This document shows, piece after piece, positions 24,154-32,771 of a stretch of DNA of 39,954 nucleotides. Under the pieces are notes generated by a model. The model was not told the origin of the DNA. It saw only the letters and a list, made by a program, of their open reading frames with translations, and made no database searches. Source of the DNA: an uncultured Saprospiraceae bacterium. GTDB taxonomy: Bacteria > Bacteroidota > Bacteroidia > Chitinophagales > Saprospiraceae. Each line of letters starts with the position of its first letter. Within the stretch, counting starts at the first letter, position 1. The stretch spans positions 1-39,954 of the forward strand of contig CALLXF010000106.1 of the NCBI GenBank assembly GCA_938015805.1. The letters run 5' to 3'. A program made the translations under genes and the position numbers.

Positions 24154-26520
24154 GTGAAAGAACTTTATCTATTATTTTTTGTATTGATTTTTTCTAGGGC
24201 TGATCTAGTAGCGCAGAGTTTTACGATCAGTGGTTATATAGAGGATAAAAGCTCTGGGGAGAAACTGATTTCTGCAAACCTATTTGACGATATTTCTGTA
24301 TCTGGTACAGTAAGTAATAATTTTGGATTTTACAGTATTACCCTTCCTGAAGGAGCTGTAGAATTAACGGCCTCTTACATTGGATTCCAATCCGTTTATG
24401 CAAATTTTGAATTAACCAGGGATACAACTCTAAATTTTGAATTGCCATCTTCCGTTGAATTTGAGGAAGTGGTTATTACCGCAGATCGAAACTCAGAGGG
24501 GCGTATAGAGGAACGAACACAAATGAGTACGGTAGAGGTACCTATAGAGCAAATAAAAAAGATACCTGCATTACTGGGAGAAACTGACGTGATCAAAGCA
24601 TTACAATTATTGCCAGGTGTTCAGTCAGGCGGAGAAGGACAAAGTGGTTTATATGTAAGAGGAGGAAGCCCAGATCAAAATCTAATATTATTAGATGGCG
24701 TTCCTGTATATAATGCAAATCATTTATTTGGTTTTTTCTCTGTGTTTAATGCTGATGCTATTAAAGATGTTAAGCTTATCAAAGGTGGTTTTCCGGCAAG
24801 GTATGGCGGTAGGCTTTCTTCAGTACTAGAGATAAACATGAAGGAAGGGAATAAAAATGAATTTCATGGAGAAGGGGCCATTGGACTTGTAGCTTCTAAA
24901 CTAACTTTAGAGGGTCCTATTACAGATAAGACTTCATTTATAGTTTCTGGAAGACGTACTTATGTGGATATCTTAGCTCAACCGTTTATAAAAAAATCTT
25001 TTGAAGAGGAAGGAACAGATGGTTCTACAGGTTATTATTTTTATGATTTAAATGTAAAGGTAAATCATACTTTCTCTGATAAAGATCGTCTCTTTCTCAG
25101 TGCATATAGAGGTAGAGATAATTTTTATTTAAATACTAAGGAGTTAGACTCGGATCCTTCTGATGTTTTAAAATTTAATTTAGGTTGGGGAAATATAACA
25201 ACAGCATTACGATGGAATCATCTAATAAACCCAAAGCTATTTGTAAATACAACAGCCACTTACAGTAAGTATAATTTTGGAGTTCTTTCTGCTTTTGCAG
25301 AAGAATATAATGATCCTGAAGAAAATGAGAGTATCTCATTAGAGTATGATTCTGGAATTAGGGATTATGCACTTAAGTTAGATTTTGATTATTTACCTAC
25401 ACCAGACCACTTTGTAAGATTCGGAATTCAGGGTATTGCCCATCGTTTTAATCCGGGTGTTTTTGATTTAAAACAAACAAATCCCGATTCGGAAATAGAT
25501 ATAGATACAGAAATTTCTCAGGAGATTATAAATGCTACAGAGCTAGCGGCTTATGTTGAGGATGATTTTTTAATATTTGACAAACTAAAAATAAATGCAG
25601 GTTTACATGTGTCTGCTTTTTTAGTGCAGGGAGAAAATTATGCTTCCTTACAACCTAGGTTAAGTACTAGATATTTATTAGATAATGGAGTTGCATTAAA
25701 AGCTTCATTTGCCACTATGAGACAATATATCCATTTGTTGTCCAATGAAGGAATAGGGTTACCGACCGATCTATGGCTTCCTAGTACAGCAAAGGTAAGA
25801 CCTCAGGATTCGTGGCAAGTAGCCGGTGGACTGGCTAAAAGTTTAGGAGATAATAGTTACGAGTTGAGTGTCGAAGGATATTATAAAAAGATGAAAAATC
25901 TTATTGCCTACAGGGATGGATCTGGACTTTTTGAGTTTAATGACTGGCAAGAGAGAGTCGTACGAGGGGAAGGAGACTCTTATGGAATAGAACTGTTTTT
26001 ACAAAAGAAAAAAGGCAGACTAAATGGATGGGTCGGTTACACTTTATCTAAAAGTAATAGACGTTTTGACGAACTAAATTTTGGGGAAACCTTTCCTTAT
26101 ACCTACGATAGGAGACATGATTTTTCTATTGTAGCTAATTATGATCTTACCGATAGAATCAGTTTTGGAGGGACCTGGGTTTATGGAACAGGTAATGCTA
26201 TAACACTGGCAAATTCAAATTTTAGAGGGATATACGATGATGGTGGCTCTGGTAACTCTTCTTCTTTATCCTTTTATAAAAATCGTAATAATTTTAGAAT
26301 GCGATCTTATCATCGTTTAGATTTTGGCTTCACTTTTACAAAGAAAAAGAAGAGGCATACCCGCAAGTGGGCCATAGGTGCGTATAATGCGTACTCTCGT
26401 AAAAATCCGTTTTTTATATACGTAGATTCTGATTTTGTAGATGGTCGCAACCAAAGAGTTTTAAAGCAAGCTAGTCTGTTTCCACTTATCCCTTATGTTT
26501 CTTACAGCTTCAAATTTTAA
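24154..26520 (+). CDS. TonB-dependent outer-membrane receptor
   Basis: The 788-residue protein begins at a GTG with a signal peptide ending LVAQS (about 1-21). A carboxypeptidase-like domain follows (about 23-110, SGYIEDKSSGEKLISANLF and ITLPEGAVELTASYIGFQS). The plug carries LYVRGGSPDQNLILLDGVP and FPARYGGRLSSVLEI, and the barrel ends YSFKF. No STN domain is present, so unlike the receptor at 12937 it should not signal through FecR. It is followed after 2 bases by its DUF4249 partner. The substrate is not visible. Confidence 0.94.
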   Translation: MKELYLLFFVLIFSRADLVAQSFTISGYIEDKSSGEKLISANLFDDISVSGTVSNNFGFYSITLPEGAVELTASYIGFQSVYANFELTRDTTLNFELPSSVEFEEVVITADRNSEGRIEERTQMSTVEVPIEQIKKIPALLGETDVIKALQLLPGVQSGGEGQSGLYVRGGSPDQNLILLDGVPVYNANHLFGFFSVFNADAIKDVKLIKGGFPARYGGRLSSVLEINMKEGNKNEFHGEGAIGLVASKLTLEGPITDKTSFIVSGRRTYVDILAQPFIKKSFEEEGTDGSTGYYFYDLNVKVNHTFSDKDRLFLSAYRGRDNFYLNTKELDSDPSDVLKFNLGWGNITTALRWNHLINPKLFVNTTATYSKYNFGVLSAFAEEYNDPEENESISLEYDSGIRDYALKLDFDYLPTPDHFVRFGIQGIAHRFNPGVFDLKQTNPDSEIDIDTEISQEIINATELAAYVEDDFLIFDKLKINAGLHVSAFLVQGENYASLQPRLSTRYLLDNGVALKASFATMRQYIHLLSNEGIGLPTDLWLPSTAKVRPQDSWQVAGGLAKSLGDNSYELSVEGYYKKMKNLIAYRDGSGLFEFNDWQERVVRGEGDSYGIELFLQKKKGRLNGWVGYTLSKSNRRFDELNFGETFPYTYDRRHDFSIVANYDLTDRISFGGTWVYGTGNAITLANSNFRGIYDDGGSGNSSSLSFYKNRNNFRMRSYHRLDFGFTFTKKKKRHTRKWAIGAYNAYSRKNPFFIYVDSDFVDGRNQRVLKQASLFPLIPYVSYSFKF

Positions 26521-26522
26521 AA

Positions 26523-27443
26523 ATGTTAAAGATGAAAATTCATAGTATATCTTTTTTTGTAATGTTCGGATTACTTATTTGTTTCTCTTCTTGTCAAGAA
26601 GCATTTGAAACTACGCTTACTATAGATCCGCCTCCTTTTGAAAAGCAATTAGTGGTGCATGCTTATGGTAATTCTCGGACTCATGACTTAGAAGTGACAG
26701 TCATTAAGTCTGTTGGACTTTTAGAAAGAGCAATCAATAATTCTGATCAGATTATAAATGATGCTACGGTTACTTTGATATCAGGTGATGATGAGTATGT
26801 TTTACAAAACAGCGCAGGTGGATCTAGTGCTTATTCCAATTATTATTTACCTGAGGGTATTCTCACATTTGATGAAGGAGAGAGCTATGTTTTAAAGGTG
26901 GAAGCCGATGGATTTCCTGATGTAACGGCCAGTACTATTGTACCACCTAAAGTAAATATCAGAGATTTTAATTTTGAAGTAGATGGTCCGTCAGATGGTT
27001 TTGATGATTATTCTGCTGTTGAGTTTGTATTAGAAGACCAGGAAGAAGTGGATAATTATTATGAGGCCTTTTTTCTAGAAGTTAATGTAAATGGTTCAGA
27101 GTTTCCAACTTTTGGTCTTTATTCCCTTGATCCTGTTTTAGAAGAAGGTTTCTCCTATTCTTCGTTATTACTTAATGATGATTCTTTTGATGGATCGGAT
27201 AAATCGGTACAGTTACTTTTAGATAAGTTTTTTGCAGAATCTCAGCCCGATGTTCTTGATAGATTATATTTAGCATGGAGAGAGATACCTAGAGAATTAT
27301 ATTTGTATAGTAAGTCTGCAAACCAAAATAGAAACAATGAGGATAATCCTTTTGCATCTCCCGTTCAGGTGTTTTCAAACATAGAAAATGGAATAGGTGT
27401 TTTTGCTATTTTTAATGAGCGTATAATTAAGGTTACGGACTAA
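26523..27443 (+). CDS. DUF4249 family lipoprotein
   Basis: The 306-residue product has a lipoprotein signal (LICFSSCQEAF, Cys at about 24). Then comes FEKQLVVHAYGNSRTHDLEVTV and paired beta-sandwich strands, as in DUF4249. The ATG at 26523 sits 2 bases after the receptor stop; an alternative ATG at 26532 gives the same signal. Translational coupling to the receptor indicates a two-part outer-membrane uptake or binding unit. Its stop codon overlaps that of the opposing rhomboid gene by four bases. Confidence 0.9.
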   Translation: MLKMKIHSISFFVMFGLLICFSSCQEAFETTLTIDPPPFEKQLVVHAYGNSRTHDLEVTVIKSVGLLERAINNSDQIINDATVTLISGDDEYVLQNSAGGSSAYSNYYLPEGILTFDEGESYVLKVEADGFPDVTASTIVPPKVNIRDFNFEVDGPSDGFDDYSAVEFVLEDQEEVDNYYEAFFLEVNVNGSEFPTFGLYSLDPVLEEGFSYSSLLLNDDSFDGSDKSVQLLLDKFFAESQPDVLDRLYLAWREIPRELYLYSKSANQNRNNEDNPFASPVQVFSNIENGIGVFAIFNERIIKVTD

Positions 27444-28069
27444 AAAGGCAGTTCTGGAAATTGCTGGATCTTATATATAAAATCTGTTATCAGACTAGGT
27501 TTAAGACCTATCGTTATAAATAGACCAAAAATAGCACCCCATAAATGTGCATCGTGATCTATCCCCCCGCTTCTGGCTTGTTTTCCAGCATAAGCGGAGT
27601 ATCCTATAAATAGAATTCCAAAAACGATATAGGGTAGCGGTGGAAATAGTAGCCATTCCCAAGGTCTTAATAGGCAAAATACCAATAGAATTCCAGATGT
27701 AGCTCCAGAGGCTCCGATACTACCAAATCGAGGATTGTTTCGATGCTTAAAATAGGTAGGAATATCTGCAGCCACGATTGTAGTTAGATACATTAATAAA
27801 TATAGATTTCGTCCTAACGTTTCTTCAAACCAACGGATGTAATAATTTTCCAAAGCATTTCCAAACTGATATAAGACGTACATATTTATTAATAAATGCA
27901 TCATGCTTCCATGAACAAAACCCGAACTCAACCATCTATAATATTCTCCATTTCTAGACTCCTCGTAAGGGTAGTGTTTTAATTTATTAAATAGCTGAGG
28001 ATTATTGAGAGACAAGTATGATACTAGACATGTGATCGCTACGATAACATTAGTAATGGATAAAATCAT
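27440..28069 (-). CDS. rhomboid-family intramembrane serine protease
   Basis: This 209-residue membrane protein has six hydrophobic segments. The rhomboid signatures are SSGFVHGSMMHLLINM (His pair in the second helix region), the serine motif SIGASGATSGI and the catalytic histidine in DAHLWGAIFG. It should cleave transmembrane substrates within the bilayer; the substrates are unknown. It starts 3 bases after the rlmH stop, so the two are probably co-transcribed. It ends convergently, with stop codons overlapping the DUF4249 stop. Confidence 0.92.
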   Translation of the reverse strand: MILSITNVIVAITCLVSYLSLNNPQLFNKLKHYPYEESRNGEYYRWLSSGFVHGSMMHLLINMYVLYQFGNALENYYIRWFEETLGRNLYLLMYLTTIVAADIPTYFKHRNNPRFGSIGASGATSGILLVFCLLRPWEWLLFPPLPYIVFGILFIGYSAYAGKQARSGGIDHDAHLWGAIFGLFITIGLKPSLITDFIYKIQQFPELPF

Positions 28070-28072
28070 AGA

Positions 28073-28543
28073 TTAATCGTTGTGGTATTTTTCGTTTTTG
28101 ATAATGGTAAACGCTCTATATAGTTGTTCTAAAAAAATGACTCTAATAAGCTGATGAGAAAAAGTCATATCAGATATAGATACTAATCCGTCTGATCTTT
28201 TTTTTAGACTTTCGTCGAATCCAAAAGCTCCTCCGATTACAAAGACTACTGATTTATATGATAGGTTCATTTTTTGCTGTAGCCAATTAGAAAAGTTTCT
28301 AGACGTAAAACTTTTACCTTTTTCATCTAGTAAAATAACATGATCAGAAGGGGATAGCACATTTAAAATCGCTTCTGCTTCCCATTTTTTCACTCCTTTA
28401 GGATCCTTAAATTTATTTTTCTTTATATCTATTACTTCATAATCAAAAGAAGAATAATTTTTAATTCTAGTACTAAATACTTGCTCCCCATCCCGAACAA
28501 AAGGCATTGTCGTTTTTCCAATAACGAGGAGTTTTAATTTCAT
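28073..28543 (-). CDS. rlmH: 23S rRNA (pseudouridine1915-N3)-methyltransferase
   Basis: The 156-residue SPOUT methyltransferase modifies pseudouridine 1915 in helix 69 of 23S rRNA, using S-adenosylmethionine. Visible features are the start MKLKLLVIGKT, the SAM-binding knot FVIGGAFGFDES and the C-terminal SHQLIRVIFLEQLYRAFTI with final KYH. Length matches the family (about 155). The upstream region contains a terminator-like structure (28656-28690) on the same strand, about 115 bases before the ATG, which might act as an attenuator. Confidence 0.95.
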   Translation of the reverse strand: MKLKLLVIGKTTMPFVRDGEQVFSTRIKNYSSFDYEVIDIKKNKFKDPKGVKKWEAEAILNVLSPSDHVILLDEKGKSFTSRNFSNWLQQKMNLSYKSVVFVIGGAFGFDESLKKRSDGLVSISDMTFSHQLIRVIFLEQLYRAFTIIKNEKYHND

Positions 28544-28978
28544 ATCTAAAACTACTCAAAACTATACGAAGTATACAAAGCATGAAAGGATAATGAAAGT
28601 GGATGTTGAAATTGTCGCAAAAAAAAATTTAACAATTCAGTAAAACAGAAGGGATAAAAAAACAAAGCAACTAATTTTCATTAGTCGCTTCGTAACCACC
28701 ATTTCCTAATATCGGAAATCAACATATTATAATGTTAATCCCTTTACTGGAAGTATAAATTTATAAATACTGATTGTAAATGTCAAAGAATATTCGGTAT
28801 TAATTTTAATACTTTCTGCTATTTTGAATTGGAGTTAAGCAGTTAGTCAGAATTATATTTTAATTCACCCTTGTAAATACAGTGATTCGTAATTATATTG
28901 CTTTATTTGTGTAAATCATTAATCAATATTTCTGTTTTGCTTATTGTGTATAAACAGGATTTCCTTAAAAAAATACTT
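28544..28978. other. Gene-free region between rlmH and the SixA-like gene
   Basis: There is no credible coding frame. It holds a promoter, hairpins and an intrinsic terminator on the minus strand (see ncRNA entry) and the rlmH leader. On the plus strand TTTATTTG at 28902-28909 is a near -7 box for the SixA-like gene. Confidence 0.6.
28656..28750 (-). ncRNA. Candidate small RNA or rlmH attenuator (about 95 nt)
   Basis: On the minus strand TTTG (28784-28787) and TAAATTTA (28756-28763) are 20 bases apart, a good Bacteroidota promoter with a predicted start near 28750. The transcript would fold AACAT/ATGTT, then ATTTCC/GGAAAT. It then reaches an 11-bp stem (AAGCGACTAAT, loop GAAA, ATTAGTTGCTT, one G-U pair) followed by TGTTTTTTT ending at 28656, a classic terminator. 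The G-U pair becomes an A-C mismatch on the plus strand, which fixes the strand. No ORF lies upstream on that strand to need a terminator. A free small RNA or a leader attenuator of rlmH are both possible. Confidence 0.6.
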
Positions 28979-29473
28979 TTGAAAGTAGCTTATTTCGTTC
29001 GTCATGCTAAGTCCAGTTGGAAAAGTTTAGATATTTCTGATCACGACCGTGCATTAAATGCTAGGGGTAAAAGAGACGCTCCCTTAATGGCAGCAAAGTT
29101 TAAAGAGCAAGAAAGGTGTGTACCTTTATTAATTTCCAGTAGTGCAAAAAGAGCATTTAAAACAGCTTTATACTTTGCTCGACATTTAGAATTAGATAAG
29201 AAAGAAGTGGTTATTGAGCCTAGTTTATATCATGGATCGGAAGATGACTTTGCAAGTGTTTTATTTTCCCAGTCTGACTCTCTTAATACTATTATGATTT
29301 TTGCACATAATCCAGGCTTGACCTATTTTGCAAATCATTATTCAGATTTTTCTATTGATAACGTTCCTACAACAGGAATTTTTAAATTAGAAAGCAAATC
29401 AGATAAGTGGGTGGATTTTTTTAGTAATGTTCGGTTGTCCTCTTTTATCTATCCTAAAATGTTTATCCATTAG
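28979..29473 (+). CDS. SixA-like histidine phosphatase
   Basis: The 164-residue protein (from TTG 28979) has the histidine phosphatase signature YFVRHAKSSW (RHG-type, here RHA) at its N-terminus, GKRDAP, SSAKRAFKTA and the second catalytic His in FAHNPGLT. That pattern and size match SixA, a small phosphohistidine phosphatase acting on phosphorelay or PTS proteins. No ATG is in frame near the conserved start. A TTG at 28898 would add 27 poorly conserved residues, so 28979 is preferred. Confidence 0.88.
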   Translation: MKVAYFVRHAKSSWKSLDISDHDRALNARGKRDAPLMAAKFKEQERCVPLLISSSAKRAFKTALYFARHLELDKKEVVIEPSLYHGSEDDFASVLFSQSDSLNTIMIFAHNPGLTYFANHYSDFSIDNVPTTGIFKLESKSDKWVDFFSNVRLSSFIYPKMFIH

Positions 29474-30001
29474 CAAATGAGAAAGCACAGCCGTAGTAAG
29501 ACAAACTAACATTCTAGTTTATTTAAAATAAAATTTGGAGACGTTTATCATCTATATTAAGGCACTATATCGATTTGAGTGGGTAAAAAATATCTATTCC
29601 ATTCTGATTGTCATTTAAGTTCATATTCAAATGCCTCTTTTTCTTTTGCCTTGAAGCAAAAGAAACAAAAATTCAAGATTGTTTTAATTTCTTAACACTC
29701 CTAAATCTTTAAAATCCTAAACAAAATAAACTCGCACAAACAGCTTATTTTCACATTATCAATTATACTATCCCATTGGCATATCTTATTCTCAGTATTC
29801 TTAGTTTTGCTCCAACACTATTTTGTTTTTAACGGATTTTAAAAATTTATCCACTAAAATCAAAAAGGTCAATCCTTGCATAAATTAGGATTATACCTAG
29901 TATTTAATCACTCACCCATTCTGATTAACATAGAGCCAAATTTATGGATATTAGGATTCTAAGACTTCTATTGTTTAATAGTAATCAAAATATTAATTCT
30001 A
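29474..30001. other. Gene-free region holding repeat copy B
   Basis: No coding frame was seen. Bases 29561-29939 are the inverted second copy of the 379-bp element; the short flanks (29474-29560 and 29940-30001) are AT-rich and show nothing further. Confidence 0.7.
29561..29939 (-). repeat. MITE-like 379-bp dispersed element, copy B (inverted)
   Basis: This is the reverse complement of 298-676, of identical length and with about 23 substitutions by eye. The terminal inverted repeats are 29561-29584 and the reverse complement of 29914-29937, matching at about 17 of 24 positions. Nearly all of the 117 bases at one end (29561-29677) match copy A with a single change, while differences cluster in the middle. 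The two copies stand in opposite orientation about 28.9 kb apart, so recombination between them would invert the segment. Confidence 0.8.
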
Positions 30002-30469
30002 TTAACCAAAATCATACAGCGGTTCAAAAATCAATTTCTCGGAGTTAGGATCGTTACCCGCTTTTTGCACAAACGCTTCCATACTCCAAATCAATTTAGA
30101 GTTTACTCCTTCAAAAGATGGAAATGCTTCTAATGGAAGTTGTATCGTATTCACGTAAGTGTATTCCTGTCCCGCTTCTAAAATAAAATTCTCTTCAACC
30201 ATTATTTTTTCTTCATATAAAACAGCATACTCTTTTTCTACTATAGTGGAATAATGGCCTTGGGCATTTCTGGTATTTACAGAGACAGATACCTCCTCTA
30301 AATATTTAAGATCGATGTATATTAGATCGGCTTCGATATCTTGATCCTCCACTGCTATGATTAACTCTACATCAAACGGTTTACGCAGATAGCTCTCATT
30401 AACAATTTGCAATGAAAGCCGTACCCCTCCTCCGGTAATAAAGTTTTTAATTTTACTAAACAATCCCAT
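30002..30469 (-). CDS. small beta-rich protein, possibly arrestin/Spo0M-like
   Basis: The 155-residue product has a start resembling Spo0M-type proteins (MGLFSKIKNFITGGGVRLSLQI) and alternating strands with RKPFDVELIIAVEDQDIEADLIYIDLKYLEE. There is no signal peptide. The fold looks like a single arrestin-like beta-sandwich domain; Spo0M-like proteins scaffold or sense in the cytosol. Family assignment is tentative and the function is unknown. Confidence 0.55.
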   Translation of the reverse strand: MGLFSKIKNFITGGGVRLSLQIVNESYLRKPFDVELIIAVEDQDIEADLIYIDLKYLEEVSVSVNTRNAQGHYSTIVEKEYAVLYEEKIMVEENFILEAGQEYTYVNTIQLPLEAFPSFEGVNSKLIWSMEAFVQKAGNDPNSEKLIFEPLYDFG

Positions 30470-30593
30470 ATAATATCGATATAGTAATCTTTAATGTAAC
30501 TCCTAGAAAATCTAAATTACTAAAAACTAAAGCTACTCCTGAGTGATATCATCTCTTAATATCTCACTACTATGGATTAGAATATAGCACTTA

Positions 30594-30629
30594 AATAAAA
30601 ATTAAAAGGCCATTGAAAAATCAACAGCC
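30594..30629 (-). terminator. Rho-independent terminator after ppa
   Basis: On the minus strand GGCTGTTGA and TCAATGGCC form a 9-bp stem with two G-U pairs around a TTTT loop, followed by TTTTAATTTTTATT. It starts 28 bases after the ppa stop; on the plus strand the two wobble pairs become mismatches, which fixes the strand. Confidence 0.8.
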
Positions 30630-30657
30630 CTTATTTACTTTCTGAACACTTGTAAAA

Positions 30658-31212
30658 CTATACTAGTACTTCTTTACTCATTAGCAATTTATAATCTTCA
30701 ATACTTTGGTTTATGATTTCCCAAGCCTTTTCCTTATTCTGAAACTTCTCTACCAGAACTTCTTTATTCTCTAATTTTTTATAATCTTCAAAAAAGTTTT
30801 TAAGTTCGAGTAACGCATGGGGCGGTAACTCTTCTATATCCTGTATATGACTTACGCTCATATCATCTGGAGAAACCGCTATGATTTTATCATCTGCTTC
30901 TCCACCATCTATCATACGCATCACTCCGATCACTTTTGCCCTCATAAGGCTCATCGGAAATATCTTAGCCTGTGTAAGCACTAAAATATCCAGAGGGTCC
31001 TTATCATCGCAGTAAGTCTGCGGAATAAATCCATAATTATATGGGTACGTCATAGACGAGTATAGAACTCTATCTAATTTTAGAAATCCAGTCTCTTTAT
31101 CTAATTCATACTTAGATTTACTCTCTCTAGGGATTTCTATCATTGCCGTTACGATTTTAGGAGCATCATCTCCTATGTGGACGACATGCCACGGATTGTT
31201 ATTTTCCTTCAT
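30658..31212 (-). CDS. ppa: inorganic pyrophosphatase (family I)
   Basis: The enzyme hydrolyses pyrophosphate to phosphate in the cytosol, pulling biosynthetic reactions forward. The family signature with three metal-binding Asp residues is visible in [13 protein letters not shown], together with [29 protein letters not shown] and PDDMS. From ATG 31212 the product is 184 residues. The GTG at 31230 would start almost at the predicted transcription start (box TACCTTTG at 31241-31248) and is less likely. Confidence 0.94.
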   Translation of the reverse strand: MKENNNPWHVVHIGDDAPKIVTAMIEIPRESKSKYELDKETGFLKLDRVLYSSMTYPYNYGFIPQTYCDDKDPLDILVLTQAKIFPMSLMRAKVIGVMRMIDGGEADDKIIAVSPDDMSVSHIQDIEELPPHALLELKNFFEDYKKLENKEVLVEKFQNKEKAWEIINQSIEDYKLLMSKEVLV

Positions 31213-31240
31213 TTCTTTATCTGTTTTCACTTTGCGGCTG

Positions 31241-31248
31241 CAAAGGTA
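31241..31248 (-). promoter_or_regulatory. -7 promoter box TACCTTTG for ppa
   Basis: TACCTTTG on the minus strand is an exact TAnnTTTG match. It predicts a transcript start near 31235, giving a leader of about 23 bases to ATG 31212 and arguing against the GTG start at 31230. Confidence 0.55.
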
Positions 31249-31375
31249 ATTTACATTTATAAAGCATGCTTAGGAAAAATGTTAATTAATCATTCTTTTT
31301 ACATAATATTAGATCTATTCCCCTTGGTCAGACAAAATAATGAATACCATTAGTATTAAAACGCCTTATTTATCG

Positions 31376-31429
31376 CATAAACGATAGGCGGTGTAACCAA
31401 ATGGCTATGCCGTCCTATCGTATGTTATG
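31376..31429 (-). other. Long bulged hairpin, attC-like
   Basis: CATAA-ACGATAGG-CGG (31376-31391) pairs with CCG (31110-offset region at 31410-31412), CCTATCGT (31414-31421) and TTATG (31425-31429). One extra base (31413) and three extra bases (31422-31424) bulge out on one arm only, and the loop is 18 bases. One-sided extrahelical bases in an imperfect palindrome with GTTATGGGC at one end recall integron attC sites. It lies about 11 bases from the 3' end of the secreted-protein gene. The core R-box consensus is only partly matched and no integrase is in the window; it may simply be a terminator or processing hairpin. Confidence 0.35.
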
Positions 31430-31439
31430 GGCTGGGATT

Positions 31440-32771
31440 CTATCTCACAATAACTATTCTTTCAACTACTTTTTGACCTGATTGCAAGTCTTGAATTTCA
31501 AGTAGATATATTCCAGTTGGAATGGAAGTTAGTAAAATTTGGTTTTTGTTTTCCTTTGTAGTTACCAGTTTCCCCTCCAAGTCATATAAACTTGACTTAT
31601 AAATCAAATTTCCAGGGACATCAATGTTTATAAAATCGACTGCTGGATTTGGATAGATGGAAATTGTGGAATTTGCTATCTCGTGAATTGACGATAATAA
31701 GTCCGTCCCATCACAATCTTCGTCTATTCCATTGTTTGGTATTTCAGTAGCATCAGGATTTATATTTGGGTCATTGTCATCGCAATCATCTTCCAAAAAG
31801 AAACCATCAGAATCTTCATCAATTAGGAAGCCGTTTATTTCTGTTATTATTCCTTGAGAAAAACAGTTATTGGAATCAATACTTCCAAAACAATACAATC
31901 TATCATTTACTAATGATGTTCCAATAATATTTGGATAGGATACATTTGAGCTACTGACAACATAGTTCATGTCTTGGTTACTCTTCAAATGGAAATCTTC
32001 TGTTCCTCTTATCTTGCCATAAAAATTACCTTGAGAATCAAATCCAATAACAGTATATCCTTGATTATTAAATTGATTTGAAATGTCTTCAAAAGTGTTG
32101 TTAATAGAATTATATACGTGAAGTCCAACTTCAGTTGAAATATAGATATTGGAATTTTGATCTGCAAATAAATCAGTTATTGCACCTCCGCTGACATTAT
32201 ATTCATTAAGAACATCCTCATCTTTTATAACTGCTACTTTATTTGTTGTAGTAACCATTAATACACCAGTTGATGAAATTTCAGATTTTGTGAAAAAATC
32301 AAACATCCCATCCATTATTGTAAATGTTTCAAAAACCTCTGTTTTTTTAACTATATCATTTCTATCGGTTACAAGCCACAGTATAGAATCAGAAGAATGT
32401 ACACCAATTATATTGTCATTTTCTATTGCGGAGTTTGAACTATCATAAGAAACAATTTCATTATCAATGTAACCTAATAATCCATCTCCTGAAGTACCCG
32501 ATGCATACCATATTGTGTCATTGGGACCCTTAGTAATATCGTTGAATGAGCCATCGCCAGGTTTAAGTTCAATCGGATTTGACCAAATTGCATTCTCATA
32601 TATTTGAATGAAATTGTCCTTTTCTGCAATGTAAATACCTTCATCATCAATGTGAAAATCCTGAATGCACTCTACCTCATGTAGTAATTGTTGCTGAAAG
32701 GAGGATTGACATTTTCCCAATTCAAAGTATAAGAACAAAATTGAAAGTGTCAGTAATATTTTATATTTCAT
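31440..32771 (-). CDS. secreted beta-propeller-like protein with MopE-type motif and T9SS sorting domain
   Basis: The 443-residue protein has a signal peptide (about 1-21). A propeller-like region (about 25-330) contains repeated short blade motifs such as GPNDTIWYASG and DQNSNIYISTEVGLHVYN. An Asp-rich calcium-binding-like segment follows (DEDSDGFFLEDDCDDNDPN ... GIDEDCDG, about 330-365). A C-terminal type A sorting domain (about 370-443) has ISIYPNPAVDFINID and GIYLLEIQD, which directs export through the type IX system. Its ATG overlaps the upstream hydrolase stop (ATGA), so the two are translationally coupled. The ligand is unknown. Confidence 0.88.
   Translation of the reverse strand: MKYKILLTLSILFLYFELGKCQSSFQQQLLHEVECIQDFHIDDEGIYIAEKDNFIQIYENAIWSNPIELKPGDGSFNDITKGPNDTIWYASGTSGDGLLGYIDNEIVSYDSSNSAIENDNIIGVHSSDSILWLVTDRNDIVKKTEVFETFTIMDGMFDFFTKSEISSTGVLMVTTTNKVAVIKDEDVLNEYNVSGGAITDLFADQNSNIYISTEVGLHVYNSINNTFEDISNQFNNQGYTVIGFDSQGNFYGKIRGTEDFHLKSNQDMNYVVSSSNVSYPNIIGTSLVNDRLYCFGSIDSNNCFSQGIITEINGFLIDEDSDGFFLEDDCDDNDPNINPDATEIPNNGIDEDCDGTDLLSSIHEIANSTISIYPNPAVDFINIDVPGNLIYKSSLYDLEGKLVTTKENKNQILLTSIPTGIYLLEIQDLQSGQKVVERIVIVR

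Noticed and set aside
27440-27443. Four-base overlap of opposing stop codons of the DUF4249 and rhomboid genes
   Set aside because: Convergent genes sharing CTAA-type stops are common and need no special explanation.
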